A stretch of 64,000 nucleotides of DNA from GAS188 sp963794475 (GTDB lineage: Bacteria; Pseudomonadota; Alphaproteobacteria; Rhizobiales; Beijerinckiaceae): the NCBI GenBank assembly GCA_963794475.1, contig CAWCDW010000010.1, forward strand, positions 744,001-808,000, in the 5' to 3' direction. Positions 51,486 to 60,829 of the stretch are shown here, one piece after another (the first letter of the stretch is position 1; each line of letters starts with the position of its first letter). The translations under genes were made by a program, and so were the position numbers. The notes beneath the pieces were generated by a model. The model saw nothing but the letters and a program-made list of their open reading frames with translations, searched no databases and was not told the DNA's origin.

Positions 51486-52337
51486 TCATGACGGTGCGCC
51501 GGCCTCGCTCGCGGGCGCGGCGAAATGCTCGACCTGTTGCTGGCGTGCCGTCGCTGAAGCCGCCGACGAGGTGCCGAGATAGGCCTCGATCACTTTCGGG
51601 TCGTGCTGCACCTCGGCGGGCGTGCCCTCCGAGATCTTGAGGCCGTGGTCGAGCACGGTCACGACATCCGACATGTTCATGACCACGCGCATCTGATGCT
51701 CGATCAGGATGATGGTGGTGCCAAATTCGTCACGCACGCGGCGGATGAAGTCGATCATCTCCGAGGTCTCGCGCGGGTTCATGCCGGCCGTCGGCTCGTC
51801 GAGCATCAGCAGCTTCGGCTTGGTGGCGAGCGCGCGGCCGATCTCGAGCCGCCGCTGTTCGCCATAGGCGAGGTTGCGCGCCAGCACATCTCCCCGGCCA
51901 CGTAGCCCCACGAACTGCAAAAGCCTCATCGCCTCCTCATGCGCAGCGGCCTCGTCGCGCTGGGTGTGCGGCGTATTGAAGAGCGCTCCCCACCAGTGCG
52001 AGCGCAGATGCAGATGCATGCCGACCAGGAGGTTCTCGATCGCGGTGATGTTGCGGAAGAGCCGGATGTTTTGATAGGTGCGGCTGATGCCCGCCGCGGC
52101 AACGCGATCGGGCGTGAGCCCGTCCATCCGTTCGCCCGCGAACCAGATCTGCCCGGCGCTTGGATGGATATTCTGCATGACGCAGTTGAAGACCGTGGTC
52201 TTCCCGGCGCCGTTCGGCCCGATGATGCTGTGTATTGCTCGTTCGCGCACCTCGAGATCGAGATCGCCCACCGCGACCAATCCGCCGAAGCGCATGGTGA
52301 GCTTGTTGGTGCTGAGGATGGAGGCGGGGTTGGGCAC
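51486..52337 (-). CDS. livG: Branched-chain amino acid ABC transporter ATP-binding protein
   Basis: 283 residues. Walker A is GPNGAGKTTVF, signature LAYGEQRRLEIGRALAT, Walker B LLMLDEPTAGMNP; LivG-type ISRTYQNIRLFRNITAIENL is present. About 25 residues after the ATPase core (TSSAASATARQQQVEHFAAP) form a disordered tail not usual in LivG. It starts 9 bp after livM. Confidence 0.94.
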   Translation of the reverse strand: MPNPASILSTNKLTMRFGGLVAVGDLDLEVRERAIHSIIGPNGAGKTTVFNCVMQNIHPSAGQIWFAGERMDGLTPDRVAAAGISRTYQNIRLFRNITAIENLLVGMHLHLRSHWWGALFNTPHTQRDEAAAHEEAMRLLQFVGLRGRGDVLARNLAYGEQRRLEIGRALATKPKLLMLDEPTAGMNPRETSEMIDFIRRVRDEFGTTIILIEHQMRVVMNMSDVVTVLDHGLKISEGTPAEVQHDPKVIEAYLGTSSAASATARQQQVEHFAAPASEAGAPS

Positions 52338-52346
52338 CGCGATCTC

Positions 52347-54125
52347 CTATTTCCCTGCCGGCGCTTCCAGCGCCGCCACGGTGGCGATCGAAGGGGCAGG
52401 CTCGAGCTCGGGGTCGGCGCCTTCGGCCGCCGCGCGCAGTTCGCGCCGGCGCGTCGCCGAGGGCCATAGCCCTTCGGGCCGGATACGCATCATCACGATC
52501 AGCGCCACACCATAGAAGAGATAGCGGTTCTCGCCGAATTCACGCAGCAGCTCGGGAAGGCCAACGAGTGCGAGAGCGCCGACGATGACACCCGGCAGGC
52601 TTCCCATGCCTCCGACGATGATGAGAGCGAGCACGTTGATCGAGACCAGGAGCTGAAAGCTGCTCGGATAGACCGAGGTCAGCATCACCGCGAAGATCGA
52701 TCCGCCGAGCCCCGCGAAAGCGGCGCCGAGCCCGTAGGCGAGAAGCTTGACCTTGACGAGATTGATGCCAAGCGCCTGCGCCACGTCCTCGTCGTCACGC
52801 ACCGCCATCCAGGCGCGGCCGAGGCGCGAATTTTCCAGCCGCCAGGCGAAATAGGCGGCGATACCCGCGCACACCAGGGTGAGGTAGAACAGCCTCGTGG
52901 GGTCGCCGAAATCGAAGCTGCCGATGCTCGGCCTCGGGATTTGCAGAATTCCCTGCGCGCCCGCGAGCAGAGGTGCCGCGGCATCCGATTGCACGATCAC
53001 CCGCACGATCTCGCCGAGGCCCAAGGTCGCAACCGCAAGGTAATCGCCCCGCACGCCGAGCACCGGAATGCCGAACATGACGCCCACGATGACGGATGCG
53101 CATACGGCGATCGGCATCGCCTGCCAATAGTTGAGACTCGGGAAGCTCGTATACGAGGCAAGGGCGTGCGGGCTGTCAGCGGTGAGAATCGCCGTCGTGT
53201 AGGCGCCGACCGCGAAGAAGGCGACGAAGCCGAGGTCGAGAAGGCCCGCGAGGCCGATTTCAAGGTTGAGCCCCATCCCCATGAGAATGTAGAGCCCGAC
53301 CAGCATGAGGACCTGACCGATGTAGTTGCCGCCGACGAGCGGGAAGACGACGACGAGCGCCAGCGCTATCAGGATTTTCACCGCCGTGCCGAGGTTGCGA
53401 GCGGTCGCGATTTGCTGGGCCGCCGCCTCCCGGCTCTCGTACCAGGTCCAGAGCGCGCTCACTCCGGCCGCAATGACGAAGATGACGAGCCCTCCTTCAG
53501 GCGTCAGCCCGTCATAGGTGTAGATGAGATCGTGCACGGGATCGAACCAGTCGGCCGTCGGCAACATGAGCTGGATCAGCTCTTGGAAGACGCCGACGAC
53601 GACCACGGCAATGGCGCCGACCAGTATCGGTTTGCGGATCGCGGGATCGAGATGTGTCAGGAGAGCGCCACAAGCACTGAGCAGCGCGCCGGCGCCGACC
53701 AGAATTGCGGCTCCCACGGGAACATCAAGACCGAAGGTCAGCATTTCCTGCAGATCGGGTGAGAGCGCGATGAAGATCGCGCGCAGGTCGAAGGCGTCCA
53801 TCGCGACGACGAGAATAGCGAGAAGAGCGCCCGCGACCGCGCCGGCCACGACGCTGTGCACTACCACTTGCGCGAAACCGTGCCGGCTCTCGCGGCGGGC
53901 GAGGAAGATCCCAGTTCCAAGCGCAAGCGTCGCCAGCGCTGCTTGACCGAGCGACACCATGCCGACGATGACCGCGCGGCCGTGGATCATCAGAAGAACG
54001 CCGACCGCCGCCAGATAAACGGCCACGATGCCGAAGACGAGCCCCGTCAGCACCGCCCGCCGCAAGGGAGAAGGCGGCGGCTTTTTCAAGCTCAGGACAC
54101 GTCGGCTGGCGTCCACCATGGTCAT
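52347..54125 (-). CDS. livM: Branched-chain amino acid ABC transporter permease LivM (extended)
   Basis: 592 residues, clearly longer than the usual 300-430. The canonical LivM core occupies roughly the last 320 residues (MLVGLYILMGMGLNLEIGLA, VRGDYLAVATLGLGEIVRVI, WRLENSRLGRAWMAVRDDED, MGSLPGVIVGALALVGLPEL). The first 260 add several membrane segments (GLVFGIVAVYLAAVGVLLMI, ILVGAIAVVVVGVFQELIQL) and a soluble stretch. Longer LivM forms with extra N-terminal membrane domains are known, but this one is large. A C-terminal tail of about 30 residues is charged. Confidence 0.92.
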   Translation of the reverse strand: MTMVDASRRVLSLKKPPPSPLRRAVLTGLVFGIVAVYLAAVGVLLMIHGRAVIVGMVSLGQAALATLALGTGIFLARRESRHGFAQVVVHSVVAGAVAGALLAILVVAMDAFDLRAIFIALSPDLQEMLTFGLDVPVGAAILVGAGALLSACGALLTHLDPAIRKPILVGAIAVVVVGVFQELIQLMLPTADWFDPVHDLIYTYDGLTPEGGLVIFVIAAGVSALWTWYESREAAAQQIATARNLGTAVKILIALALVVVFPLVGGNYIGQVLMLVGLYILMGMGLNLEIGLAGLLDLGFVAFFAVGAYTTAILTADSPHALASYTSFPSLNYWQAMPIAVCASVIVGVMFGIPVLGVRGDYLAVATLGLGEIVRVIVQSDAAAPLLAGAQGILQIPRPSIGSFDFGDPTRLFYLTLVCAGIAAYFAWRLENSRLGRAWMAVRDDEDVAQALGINLVKVKLLAYGLGAAFAGLGGSIFAVMLTSVYPSSFQLLVSINVLALIIVGGMGSLPGVIVGALALVGLPELLREFGENRYLFYGVALIVMMRIRPEGLWPSATRRRELRAAAEGADPELEPAPSIATVAALEAPAGK

Positions 54126-54135
54126 GAGCTTCGTC

Positions 54136-55230
54136 TCACGCGCGCTTCTTTGCCATCCGCTCGCCCAGGATGCCGTGCGGACGGAAGATCAAAACCATGA
54201 TGAGCAAGGTGAAGGCGATCAGATCGCGCAGCTGATAGGGCGCGGGAATACCGATGCCGTCGAGGAACAAGGCCGGACCCACCAACTCGACGATGCCGAG
54301 AAAGAAGCCGCCGATCATGGCGCCCGGCACGCTGCCGATGCCGCCGAGCACGGCGGCGCCAAAGGCTTTTATTCCCGGCGTGAATCCCATGTAGAAGTAA
54401 ACCTGCTTGAAGACGAAGGCGTAGAACACGCCGGCGATGCCGGCCATGGCGCCGCCGAGCGCAAAGGTGAACACCACGACCTTGTCGACGTTGATGCCCA
54501 TCATTGCGGCCGTATCGACATCCTCCGAGACGGCGCGCATGGCGGTTCCCATGCGCGTCTTCTGAATGATGAGGTAAAGGATGACCATCGCGACGATGGC
54601 CAAAACGATGACGACGGCGTCGACGCGCGGAACCGAGTAGCCGAACACGTTCACCGGGATCGTCTGCCATTTGGGATCTGGGTAGGAGCGGATGCTGGGC
54701 CCGAAAAGGCCGCGAAAGGTCTGCTCCAGGAAAAACGACACGCCGATCGCGCAGATGAGCGGCGCCAGGCCGCGAACGTGTCGGAAGGGGCGATAGGCGA
54801 TGCGCTCCATCACCACGGCAATCGTCATCGACGTGAGGATTGCCACCAATAGGATCAAGCTCACCGCCAGGAGCGGGCTTTGGTTGAGAAAACCCGACCG
54901 GTCGAGGGATGACGCCACGAAATATCCGGCGAAGGATCCGGTCATCATCAGGTCGCCATGGGCGAAGTTGATGAGCCGCAGCACGCCATAGACCATGGTG
55001 TAGCCGAGCGCGATCAACGCGTAGACGCTGCCGATGGTGAGCCCGAACATCAGGAGGTCGAGCCACTGGGCGAGCGCGTAGCGCCCTTTGATCAAGGTTC
55101 CGATCGTGCCGCCGACCACCACCGCCACCACGGCGATGCGCAAGCACCAAAGGATAACATCCACGAAGGTGAAGCGCGCGAGGCTGCTGAGGCGGGGGAT
55201 GAGCGGGCGGGGCGCCGCGACGTCGGCCAT
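54136..55230 (-). CDS. livH: Branched-chain amino acid ABC transporter permease LivH
   Basis: 364 residues from the ATG at 55230. The core begins at LLMFGLTIGSVYALIALGYT and includes MVYGVLRLINFAHGDLMMTG and MRAVSEDVDTAAMMGINVDK, the cytoplasmic EAA-like loop. About 70 residues with one extra membrane segment precede it (RIAVVAVVVGGTIGTLIKGR). It lies downstream of the binding-protein gene, with a strong hairpin in the 196-bp gap between them, and 10 bp before livM. Confidence 0.93.
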   Translation of the reverse strand: MADVAAPRPLIPRLSSLARFTFVDVILWCLRIAVVAVVVGGTIGTLIKGRYALAQWLDLLMFGLTIGSVYALIALGYTMVYGVLRLINFAHGDLMMTGSFAGYFVASSLDRSGFLNQSPLLAVSLILLVAILTSMTIAVVMERIAYRPFRHVRGLAPLICAIGVSFFLEQTFRGLFGPSIRSYPDPKWQTIPVNVFGYSVPRVDAVVIVLAIVAMVILYLIIQKTRMGTAMRAVSEDVDTAAMMGINVDKVVVFTFALGGAMAGIAGVFYAFVFKQVYFYMGFTPGIKAFGAAVLGGIGSVPGAMIGGFFLGIVELVGPALFLDGIGIPAPYQLRDLIAFTLLIMVLIFRPHGILGERMAKKRA

Positions 55231-55372
55231 TCGATGAACCTTAGAGGCGGATGCTAGAGCGCATGGGGGCAAAGCGAAAGCGCTTCGGCCCAAGAGCGCG
55301 CGGCAAGAAAATCACGGAGAGACACAATGTCATCGAATTTCGAGCCGCTCCAAAGAACACAAAACCAACCGC

Positions 55373-55402
55373 GATCTGGCGCCGCGAGGGCGGCGCCAGA
55401 TC
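55373..55402 (-). terminator. Perfect 13-bp hairpin between the binding-protein gene and livH
   Basis: GATCTGGCGCCGC and GCGGCGCCAGATC pair perfectly around a 4-base loop. On the minus strand it is followed by GCGGTTGGTTTTG, a weak U-rich tract. It lies 25 bp after the binding-protein stop. Its likely role is partial termination or 3'-end protection, giving more binding protein than permease. Confidence 0.65.
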
Positions 55403-55426
55403 GGCGGCAGGCAACGAAACGGCCGC

Positions 55427-56680
55427 TCAGGGCCAAATCTTCTTGGGGTTCACCCCGATCTTGAACGACTTCGGATCGGCACTGGTGAACTCGTATACGG
55501 CTGGATGGAACTTGCCGCATTCGCCGTATTTGTCGCACTCGATCGGCCCGCTGATGCCGTCGAAGGTGGTCCCGAAAACGGCGTCGCGAAGGGCCTTCTT
55601 GCCGATGTAGGTGACGCCCTTGGCGTCTGTCTTGGCGACTTTTTCGATCGCCCTGAACGCGAGCTCCGCGCCGTCGTAGCCATAAGCGTGGTAGCCTTCG
55701 ATCGGCGCCTCGCCATAGGCCTTCTTGTATTTCTCCACGAAAGCCGGATAGCCCTTGCCCATCGCCTGCTCGGATAGATCGGGATAGGTGATATGGAATC
55801 CCACGACCAAGTCCTTGGCGGCTTCGATCAAGTCCGCCGCCAACATGCCGGAGCTGCCGATCAAGGGAATCTTCTCAAGGCCGGGCGTGTCCTTCGCCTG
55901 ACGCAGGATTTGCGCTCCCGCGGCGACGAAGATCGGGAAATAGAGCGCCTCGGGCTTTTCGCTGGCGATGCGGGTCAGCAGGGGATGCATGTCGACGTCT
56001 TTCGGGTCGACTGCCTCCTGCGACAGCACCGTGCCCCCCTTCGCCTTGAAGTTTTCCTCCGTCGCGAGAGCGAGCCCACGCGCATAGGGGCTGCCGTCGT
56101 GGACGGTCACGATCTTGTTCACCTTGAGGACGTCGTGGAGGTATTGAGCGTCCGATTTGCCCTGCTCGGAGTCGCTGTAGCAGGTGCGCACGAAGCCGTC
56201 GTATTCGGGCTTGCGGTTCGATGCGGTCAGCGCGGGCGCCGTCGGCGATGTGCCGATGTCGGTGATACCCGCCTTCCAAAGAATCGGAGCGCCCGGCGTC
56301 GCCTCGCTCGAGCAGGCAGGCCCGATGACGATGACGAGGTTCGGAATGGCCGCGAGCTTCGTCGCCGCGGTCTGACCGCCCTCGGCATTGCAGAGGGAGT
56401 CCTCGAAGTCGATCTTGATCGGATGCCCGACCAGCATGCTGCCCTTGTCCTTGATGGCGATCTCGACCGCCCGCTTCTGGTCGATGCCGAGCGCGCTATC
56501 GGCTCCGGACAGCACGTAGTAGCTGCCGAGTTGGATCGGCGCACCCTTCGGGATCACGATGACGCCCAAGGCATCGGTGACCGGCCCCTTCGTCTCCTCG
56601 GCCCGGGCGGCGGTGGCGAGGCCGGCCACGATGCCCAACGCGACAACCCCCCAAGTCAACAGCGCTTTGTAAGTCCGCAT
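55427..56680 (-). CDS. Branched-chain amino acid ABC transporter substrate-binding protein
   Basis: 417 residues from the ATG at 56680. A signal peptide is present (LLTWGVVALGIVAGLATAARA). The type-1 periplasmic fold is evident in PIQLGSYYVLSGADSALGID, GGQTAATKLAAIPNLVIVIG, PACSSEATPGAPILWKAGIT and YGYDGAELAFRAIEKVAKTD. It should bind leucine/isoleucine/valine or a related hydrophobic or acidic amide ligand; family members vary. It is the first gene of the liv operon. Confidence 0.92.
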   Translation of the reverse strand: MRTYKALLTWGVVALGIVAGLATAARAEETKGPVTDALGVIVIPKGAPIQLGSYYVLSGADSALGIDQKRAVEIAIKDKGSMLVGHPIKIDFEDSLCNAEGGQTAATKLAAIPNLVIVIGPACSSEATPGAPILWKAGITDIGTSPTAPALTASNRKPEYDGFVRTCYSDSEQGKSDAQYLHDVLKVNKIVTVHDGSPYARGLALATEENFKAKGGTVLSQEAVDPKDVDMHPLLTRIASEKPEALYFPIFVAAGAQILRQAKDTPGLEKIPLIGSSGMLAADLIEAAKDLVVGFHITYPDLSEQAMGKGYPAFVEKYKKAYGEAPIEGYHAYGYDGAELAFRAIEKVAKTDAKGVTYIGKKALRDAVFGTTFDGISGPIECDKYGECGKFHPAVYEFTSADPKSFKIGVNPKKIWP

Positions 56681-56982
56681 GGCTCCCGCCTCCTGATGAT
56701 GGCTTTGCCGCCTTTGTTTTCTTGTGCGGATGCACACTCCCGCGGGGATGTGGCGGCGCCAATTCAATCCCTCGGTCGTCCTAAGGCTCCGATCGAACTC
56801 GCCCCACATCGTCACGCACTGCCGCGCGGCCCCGCAGCGAGCCGCCCGACCGCTTCGGTCGAAACGATGTTAAACACGAGACCGAACTAGATCAATGATG
56901 TTGCGGCGGCAGCGAAGATGCAAGCGGTAAATCATCATCCCGCCTGGCGATGCCGTTGCGCCGGCTCCCTCGAGGTCGGCGC
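56681..56982. other. Intergenic region upstream of the liv operon
   Basis: 302 bp between the liv binding-protein start and the end of the BHMT-like gene. A short inverted repeat, CGACCG-CTT-CGGTCG near 56848-56863, could be an operator or small hairpin. No gene is supported and I see no clear sigma-70 pair. It should contain the liv promoter. Confidence 0.45.
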
Positions 56983-58170
56983 TCAAAGCCGTCCGGCATA
57001 GGCGATGTTATGCTCCTTCAGCCGCTTGTTGCTCCCGAAAAAGGCGTGTTTCGACATGTCCGGCGAGTAGCGGCTCGCCGGCGGATGGCGGCCGAGAGCC
57101 TCCGCCATGGCGCGGATATGATGGGGTCCCGCGCCGCAGCAAACGCCGAGATAGTGCACGCCGAGCTCATAGGCCTTTTGCGCGAACTCACCGATTTCGT
57201 GGCGATTGCAGACGAAGGGATCGAGCGAGGTCGGAAACGGCCGCCCTTCGGGAAAGTCGTGCCAATGGGAGTCGGTGAGCGATTGAAAGGTCGGCTCTTC
57301 GCTCGTCGTGCGGTAGGGCACGGGAAGCGCCGCCACATGGCATCGCACGGCCGCGCGCACTTCCGCGAGCAGCGGCAGCATGGTCCAGGGCCCGCGGATG
57401 CAGTTGAAGCCGACCACGTCGGCGCCCGCCGCCTCGAGGCGCTTTGCCGCTTCGCCGAGGGCGAGGTTCTCGCGTGAAACCGGATCCTTGTGCACCGCCA
57501 AGGTGACGACCGCGGGCAATCCGGCTTTCTTGATCGCCTTCGCGGCGAGTTCCGCCTCGGCCGCGTAGCTGAAGGTCTCCGCGATGACGAAGTCCACCCC
57601 GGCGTCGACCGCCCAGGCGATCTGCTCGTCGAACATGCGCCGCGCCGCCCTTTGCGTCGTCGCATCGTTGGGATCGTAGATATTCGTGTTGCAGATATTG
57701 CCGGCAAGAAGCGCGCCCGTGTCGCGCGCCACTTTCTTGGCGATCCGCAAGGCTTGGCGGTTGATGCGTTCGAGATCCTTCTCGCGACCAACGATCCTGA
57801 GCTTCTCGCGATGCGCGTAATAGGTGAAGGCCTCGACCACGTCCGAGCCGGCATGCACGAAATCGCGGTGCAAGCTCTCGACGAGGTCGGGATGCTCGAG
57901 CACCACCTCGGGCACGAAGGCGCCGGCCTGCAGGTATCCGCGCCGCTCGAACTCGAACAAATAGCCTTCGGCGCAAATCACCGGCCCTTCGGCGAGCCGC
58001 TCGAGGAGGCCCTTGCGCTTTGCGGCGGCCCTCGTCGCTGCGCGAGCTTTGCTCATGCGCGTCTTAGTCGCTCGGGCTCTGTTTCCACGTGTCTTGGCGC
58101 TCGCCGTGGTCGCGGGTGCCTTCGACTTCAACCTCGAATTCGCCTTCCCGCTCGCCCTCTTCGTCGCCAT
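56983..58170 (-). CDS. Homocysteine S-methyltransferase (BHMT-like) with basic N-terminal extension
   Basis: 395 residues from the ATG at 58170, preceded by AAAGGA. From residue 54 (GLLERLAEGPVICAEGYLFE) it matches betaine-homocysteine methyltransferase-type proteins; zinc cysteines are in VGFNCIRGPW and GVCCGAGPHH. Residues 1-53 are almost entirely Lys, Arg, Ala, Thr and Ser (MATKRASGKANSRLKSKAPA and on), like bacterial histone H1-like tails. A start at the internal methionine (MSKARAATRAAAKRKG) would remove most of it. The methyl donor may be betaine or dimethylsulfoniopropionate; unknown. Confidence 0.88.
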   Translation of the reverse strand: MATKRASGKANSRLKSKAPATTASAKTRGNRARATKTRMSKARAATRAAAKRKGLLERLAEGPVICAEGYLFEFERRGYLQAGAFVPEVVLEHPDLVESLHRDFVHAGSDVVEAFTYYAHREKLRIVGREKDLERINRQALRIAKKVARDTGALLAGNICNTNIYDPNDATTQRAARRMFDEQIAWAVDAGVDFVIAETFSYAAEAELAAKAIKKAGLPAVVTLAVHKDPVSRENLALGEAAKRLEAAGADVVGFNCIRGPWTMLPLLAEVRAAVRCHVAALPVPYRTTSEEPTFQSLTDSHWHDFPEGRPFPTSLDPFVCNRHEIGEFAQKAYELGVHYLGVCCGAGPHHIRAMAEALGRHPPASRYSPDMSKHAFFGSNKRLKEHNIAYAGRL

Positions 58171-58344
58171 ATTTTGTCCTTTCGAGGTCATTCCCACCGG
58201 TTCGATTTCGTTGTCGACTTCGACCTCGACGAGAATAATCGAGGTATTCGAAATCAAGCAAGGGAAGTAGCGGTGGATGGCGGTCCTTTTGCCGGCGAGG
58301 GCACGGATCGGCTAGCAAATAGCTGCGACCGTCGAACCTCCCCT

Positions 58345-58791
58345 TCACCTCGCCTGCTCGAATTCCACGTAGCCCCAGGATTTGCACACCTCCGCAGTCG
58401 TGCCCACGGCCGATTGGTCACCGATTCCAGCCGAGGCCTCAAAGATGGGAGGGGCGCCCTCGACGTGCTGAATGACGCCATGATCGAAGGCGCCGCTCGA
58501 GCTCTGCGCGATGGCGGCCGCAAATTTGCGGAAGCCCGAGAAGGTGCCGGCGCTGGTTTTTCCGTTGATGAGGCCGCAATAATTCGTCGGCCTGCCGCTC
58601 GGCCCGACGAGGACCGGCATCCATTTGAATTGCGCCGCGTCCGGCTCCTTGAGCGCCTGCGACAAGGAGCGGCGCAAAGCGTCCTGCTCGGCCGGCGAAA
58701 GTTGGCGAACCTCGAGACCCACCAGCTTGTCGTCGGTCGTGCCGCATCCGCAAAGCACCAGGCACAATGCCATTGCCGCCAAACAACTCAT
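58345..58791 (-). CDS. Putative lipoprotein of unknown function
   Basis: 148 residues. The lipobox is LCGC (ALCLVLCGCGTT), so the mature protein starts at about C16. The following GLEVRQLSPAEQDALRRSLS and PTNYCGLINGKTSAGTFSGF segments occur in small secreted proteins of this order. A second cysteine is in TAEVCKSWGYVEFE, possibly disulfide-bonded. Function is unknown. It lies 174 bp upstream of the BHMT-like gene on the same strand. Confidence 0.78.
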   Translation of the reverse strand: MSCLAAMALCLVLCGCGTTDDKLVGLEVRQLSPAEQDALRRSLSQALKEPDAAQFKWMPVLVGPSGRPTNYCGLINGKTSAGTFSGFRKFAAAIAQSSSGAFDHGVIQHVEGAPPIFEASAGIGDQSAVGTTAEVCKSWGYVEFEQAR

Positions 58792-59009
58792 TTCCTCTCC
58801 TTTCCGACCGCTCCTTGCCTCGATCGGGCAAGGGGCAAGCCGCCGCGCAAACGGCGTGAATCACAAATCGCGGGCGCAGAATAATTCCCGTGGACGACAA
58901 GACAATCCCGTCGATGGTCAAACAAGCGTGATGCCTCTTCGCGCCCGGGCCATTTGCGAAAGCAGCCTTGCTCATCCTAAGGTCCGGCCCCCACCGGGTT
59001 TTGCTGAAG

Positions 59010-60416
59010 ATGGATGAGTCGAAAAGCGGCGCGGCGCGAAGCCCCTCGAAGAGCGTCGCGATCATCGGGGCGGGAGCCTCGGGCCTTTGCGCGGCGCGAT
59101 ATTTGAAGGAAGCCGGCTTTGACGTGACGGTCTACGAGATCGGCACGCAAGTGGGCGGCCTTTGGTGCTTCAACAACGACAATGGCCTCTCCTCGGCATA
59201 CAAGACGCTTCACATCAACACGGCAAAGAAGCTCACGAACTTCAGGGATTTCAAATTCCCCGAGGGCACGCAGCCCTTCCCGAGCCATCGCGACATGCAC
59301 GCCTATTTCACGCGCTTCGTCGAGCATTTCGGGCTTCGCCCGTTCATTCGCTTTGGCTCGCGCGTGACGGACGTGCGGCCTGTGGAGGGGGGCGGCAGCG
59401 GACAAAGGCGATGGAAGGTCGAGACCGACAAGGCGAATGGCGGCGTTTTCGACGCGGTCGTCATCGCCAGCGGTCATTTGAGCAAGCCGCTTCATGTCGA
59501 ACGGCTGCGGGGCTTCGCGGGAGACTATCTGCATTCGCACGACTACAAGGAGCCTGAGCCCTTCGTCGGCAAGCGCGTCTGCATCGTCGGCATTGGCAAC
59601 AGCGCCTGCGACATCGCGAGCGATCTTGCGACGGTGACGCCGCGAACCGTGGTCGTGGCGCGTTCTGGCGTGCGCATCGCGCCGAAGCTTCTCTTCGGCA
59701 TTCCATTTACCGACATCACCATGGTGTTGGGCCACCCCCTCATCCCCGAGTGGGTCGGGCGCGTCGTGACGCGCGCGCTCATCCGCATGATCCAGGGATC
59801 GATGGAGAGATTGGGATTCAAGCCGGTGCGGCGCCGCTCGCATGCGTTGAGCAACGCCACCATCGTGCAGCACATCGCTTATCGGCGCGTCGAGGTGAAG
59901 CACGATATCGCGCATATCGATGGCAGGGTGATCCATTTCACCGACGGCACGCACGATGAGTTCGACACGCTCATCGCCGCCACCGGCTATCTCATCGATT
60001 TCCCCTTTCTCCCGCCGGAGATCCTCTCGGTGCGCGACAATGTCGTCCACCTCTACAACCGGATCGTGCTGCCCGATTGGCCGGGCCTCTATTTCATGGG
60101 GCTTCTCAATCTCAACGGCGCCGCGAACCAGGCCTATGAGCGCCAGGCGCCGTGGATCGTCGCGATCGAGACCGGCGAAGCCGTCTTGCCGACGCGCGAG
60201 GAAATGCAAGGCGCCATCCAGCGCAAGGCGCGATGGGTGAAGCGCTACTACCCCGGGACGGCGCGCCATACGATCGAGGAAGAGCCCATCCGCTATTTTC
60301 GCGAATTGCGCACATCCTTGCAGGCCGCGCGCGCCCGCGCTCGGCCTCGGCAAAAACCGCTTGGCGCAAGCGCGCGCAAGGCTCGCGCCGCGCCCCGCTC
60401 GCACCCCATCGTTTGA
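59010..60416 (+). CDS. Flavin-containing monooxygenase (FMO/Baeyer-Villiger type)
   Basis: 468 residues from the ATG at 59010; the site before it (GAAG) is weak. FAD motif IIGAGASGLCAARYLKEAGF at 18-37, the FMO region VGGLWCFNNDNGLSSAYKTL, NADPH motif VCIVGIGNSACDIASDL and the C-terminal DTLIAATGYLIDFPFLPPE are all present. Such enzymes oxygenate soft nucleophiles or convert ketones to esters or lactones. The arginine-rich tail is unusual. It is the first of four genes that follow with 26-bp or shorter gaps. Confidence 0.9.
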   Translation: MDESKSGAARSPSKSVAIIGAGASGLCAARYLKEAGFDVTVYEIGTQVGGLWCFNNDNGLSSAYKTLHINTAKKLTNFRDFKFPEGTQPFPSHRDMHAYFTRFVEHFGLRPFIRFGSRVTDVRPVEGGGSGQRRWKVETDKANGGVFDAVVIASGHLSKPLHVERLRGFAGDYLHSHDYKEPEPFVGKRVCIVGIGNSACDIASDLATVTPRTVVVARSGVRIAPKLLFGIPFTDITMVLGHPLIPEWVGRVVTRALIRMIQGSMERLGFKPVRRRSHALSNATIVQHIAYRRVEVKHDIAHIDGRVIHFTDGTHDEFDTLIAATGYLIDFPFLPPEILSVRDNVVHLYNRIVLPDWPGLYFMGLLNLNGAANQAYERQAPWIVAIETGEAVLPTREEMQGAIQRKARWVKRYYPGTARHTIEEEPIRYFRELRTSLQAARARARPRQKPLGASARKARAAPRSHPIV

Positions 60417-60442
60417 GTTGACCAGGAAGAAGGAAGCCGATC

Positions 60443-60829
60443 TTGCCAAACAAAACCTATGAGAAGGGCCTCAAGAACCGTCGCGAGGTCCTGGGTGCCG
60501 AATATGTCGACAACGCCATCGCGTCGGCGGACGATTTCTCGCGTCCTTTGCAGGAACTGGTGACCGAATATTGCTGGGGCGCCGTGTGGGACCGGCCGGG
60601 GCTCGACCGCAAGACGCGCAGCATCATCAATCTCGCCATGCTGACGGCGCTCAACCGCCCGCACGAGTTGAAGCTTCACGTCAAGGGCGCGCTCAACAAT
60701 GGCTTGAGCAAGGCCGAGATCGGGGAGGTGCTTCTGCAAACCGCTGTCTATTGCGGCGTGCCCGCGGCCGTCGACAGCTTTCGCAGCGCGCGCGAGGTCT
60801 TCGCGCAGCTCGAGCCAATGAAAAAATGA
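60443..60829 (+). CDS. Carboxymuconolactone decarboxylase family protein
   Basis: 128 residues from a TTG start behind AGGAAG. The CMD helices are visible: LQELVTEYCWGAVWDRPGLD, RTKSIINLAM-like KTRSIINLAMLTALNRPHEL, and VLLQTAVYCGVPAAVDSFRS. It resembles PcaC, but lacks the paired redox cysteines of AhpD, having C in EYCWG and YCGVP only. Paralogues act as gamma-carboxymuconolactone decarboxylases or on unrelated lactones. It overlaps the dehydrogenase gene by 4 bp (ATGA). Confidence 0.88.
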   Translation: MPNKTYEKGLKNRREVLGAEYVDNAIASADDFSRPLQELVTEYCWGAVWDRPGLDRKTRSIINLAMLTALNRPHELKLHVKGALNNGLSKAEIGEVLLQTAVYCGVPAAVDSFRSAREVFAQLEPMKK

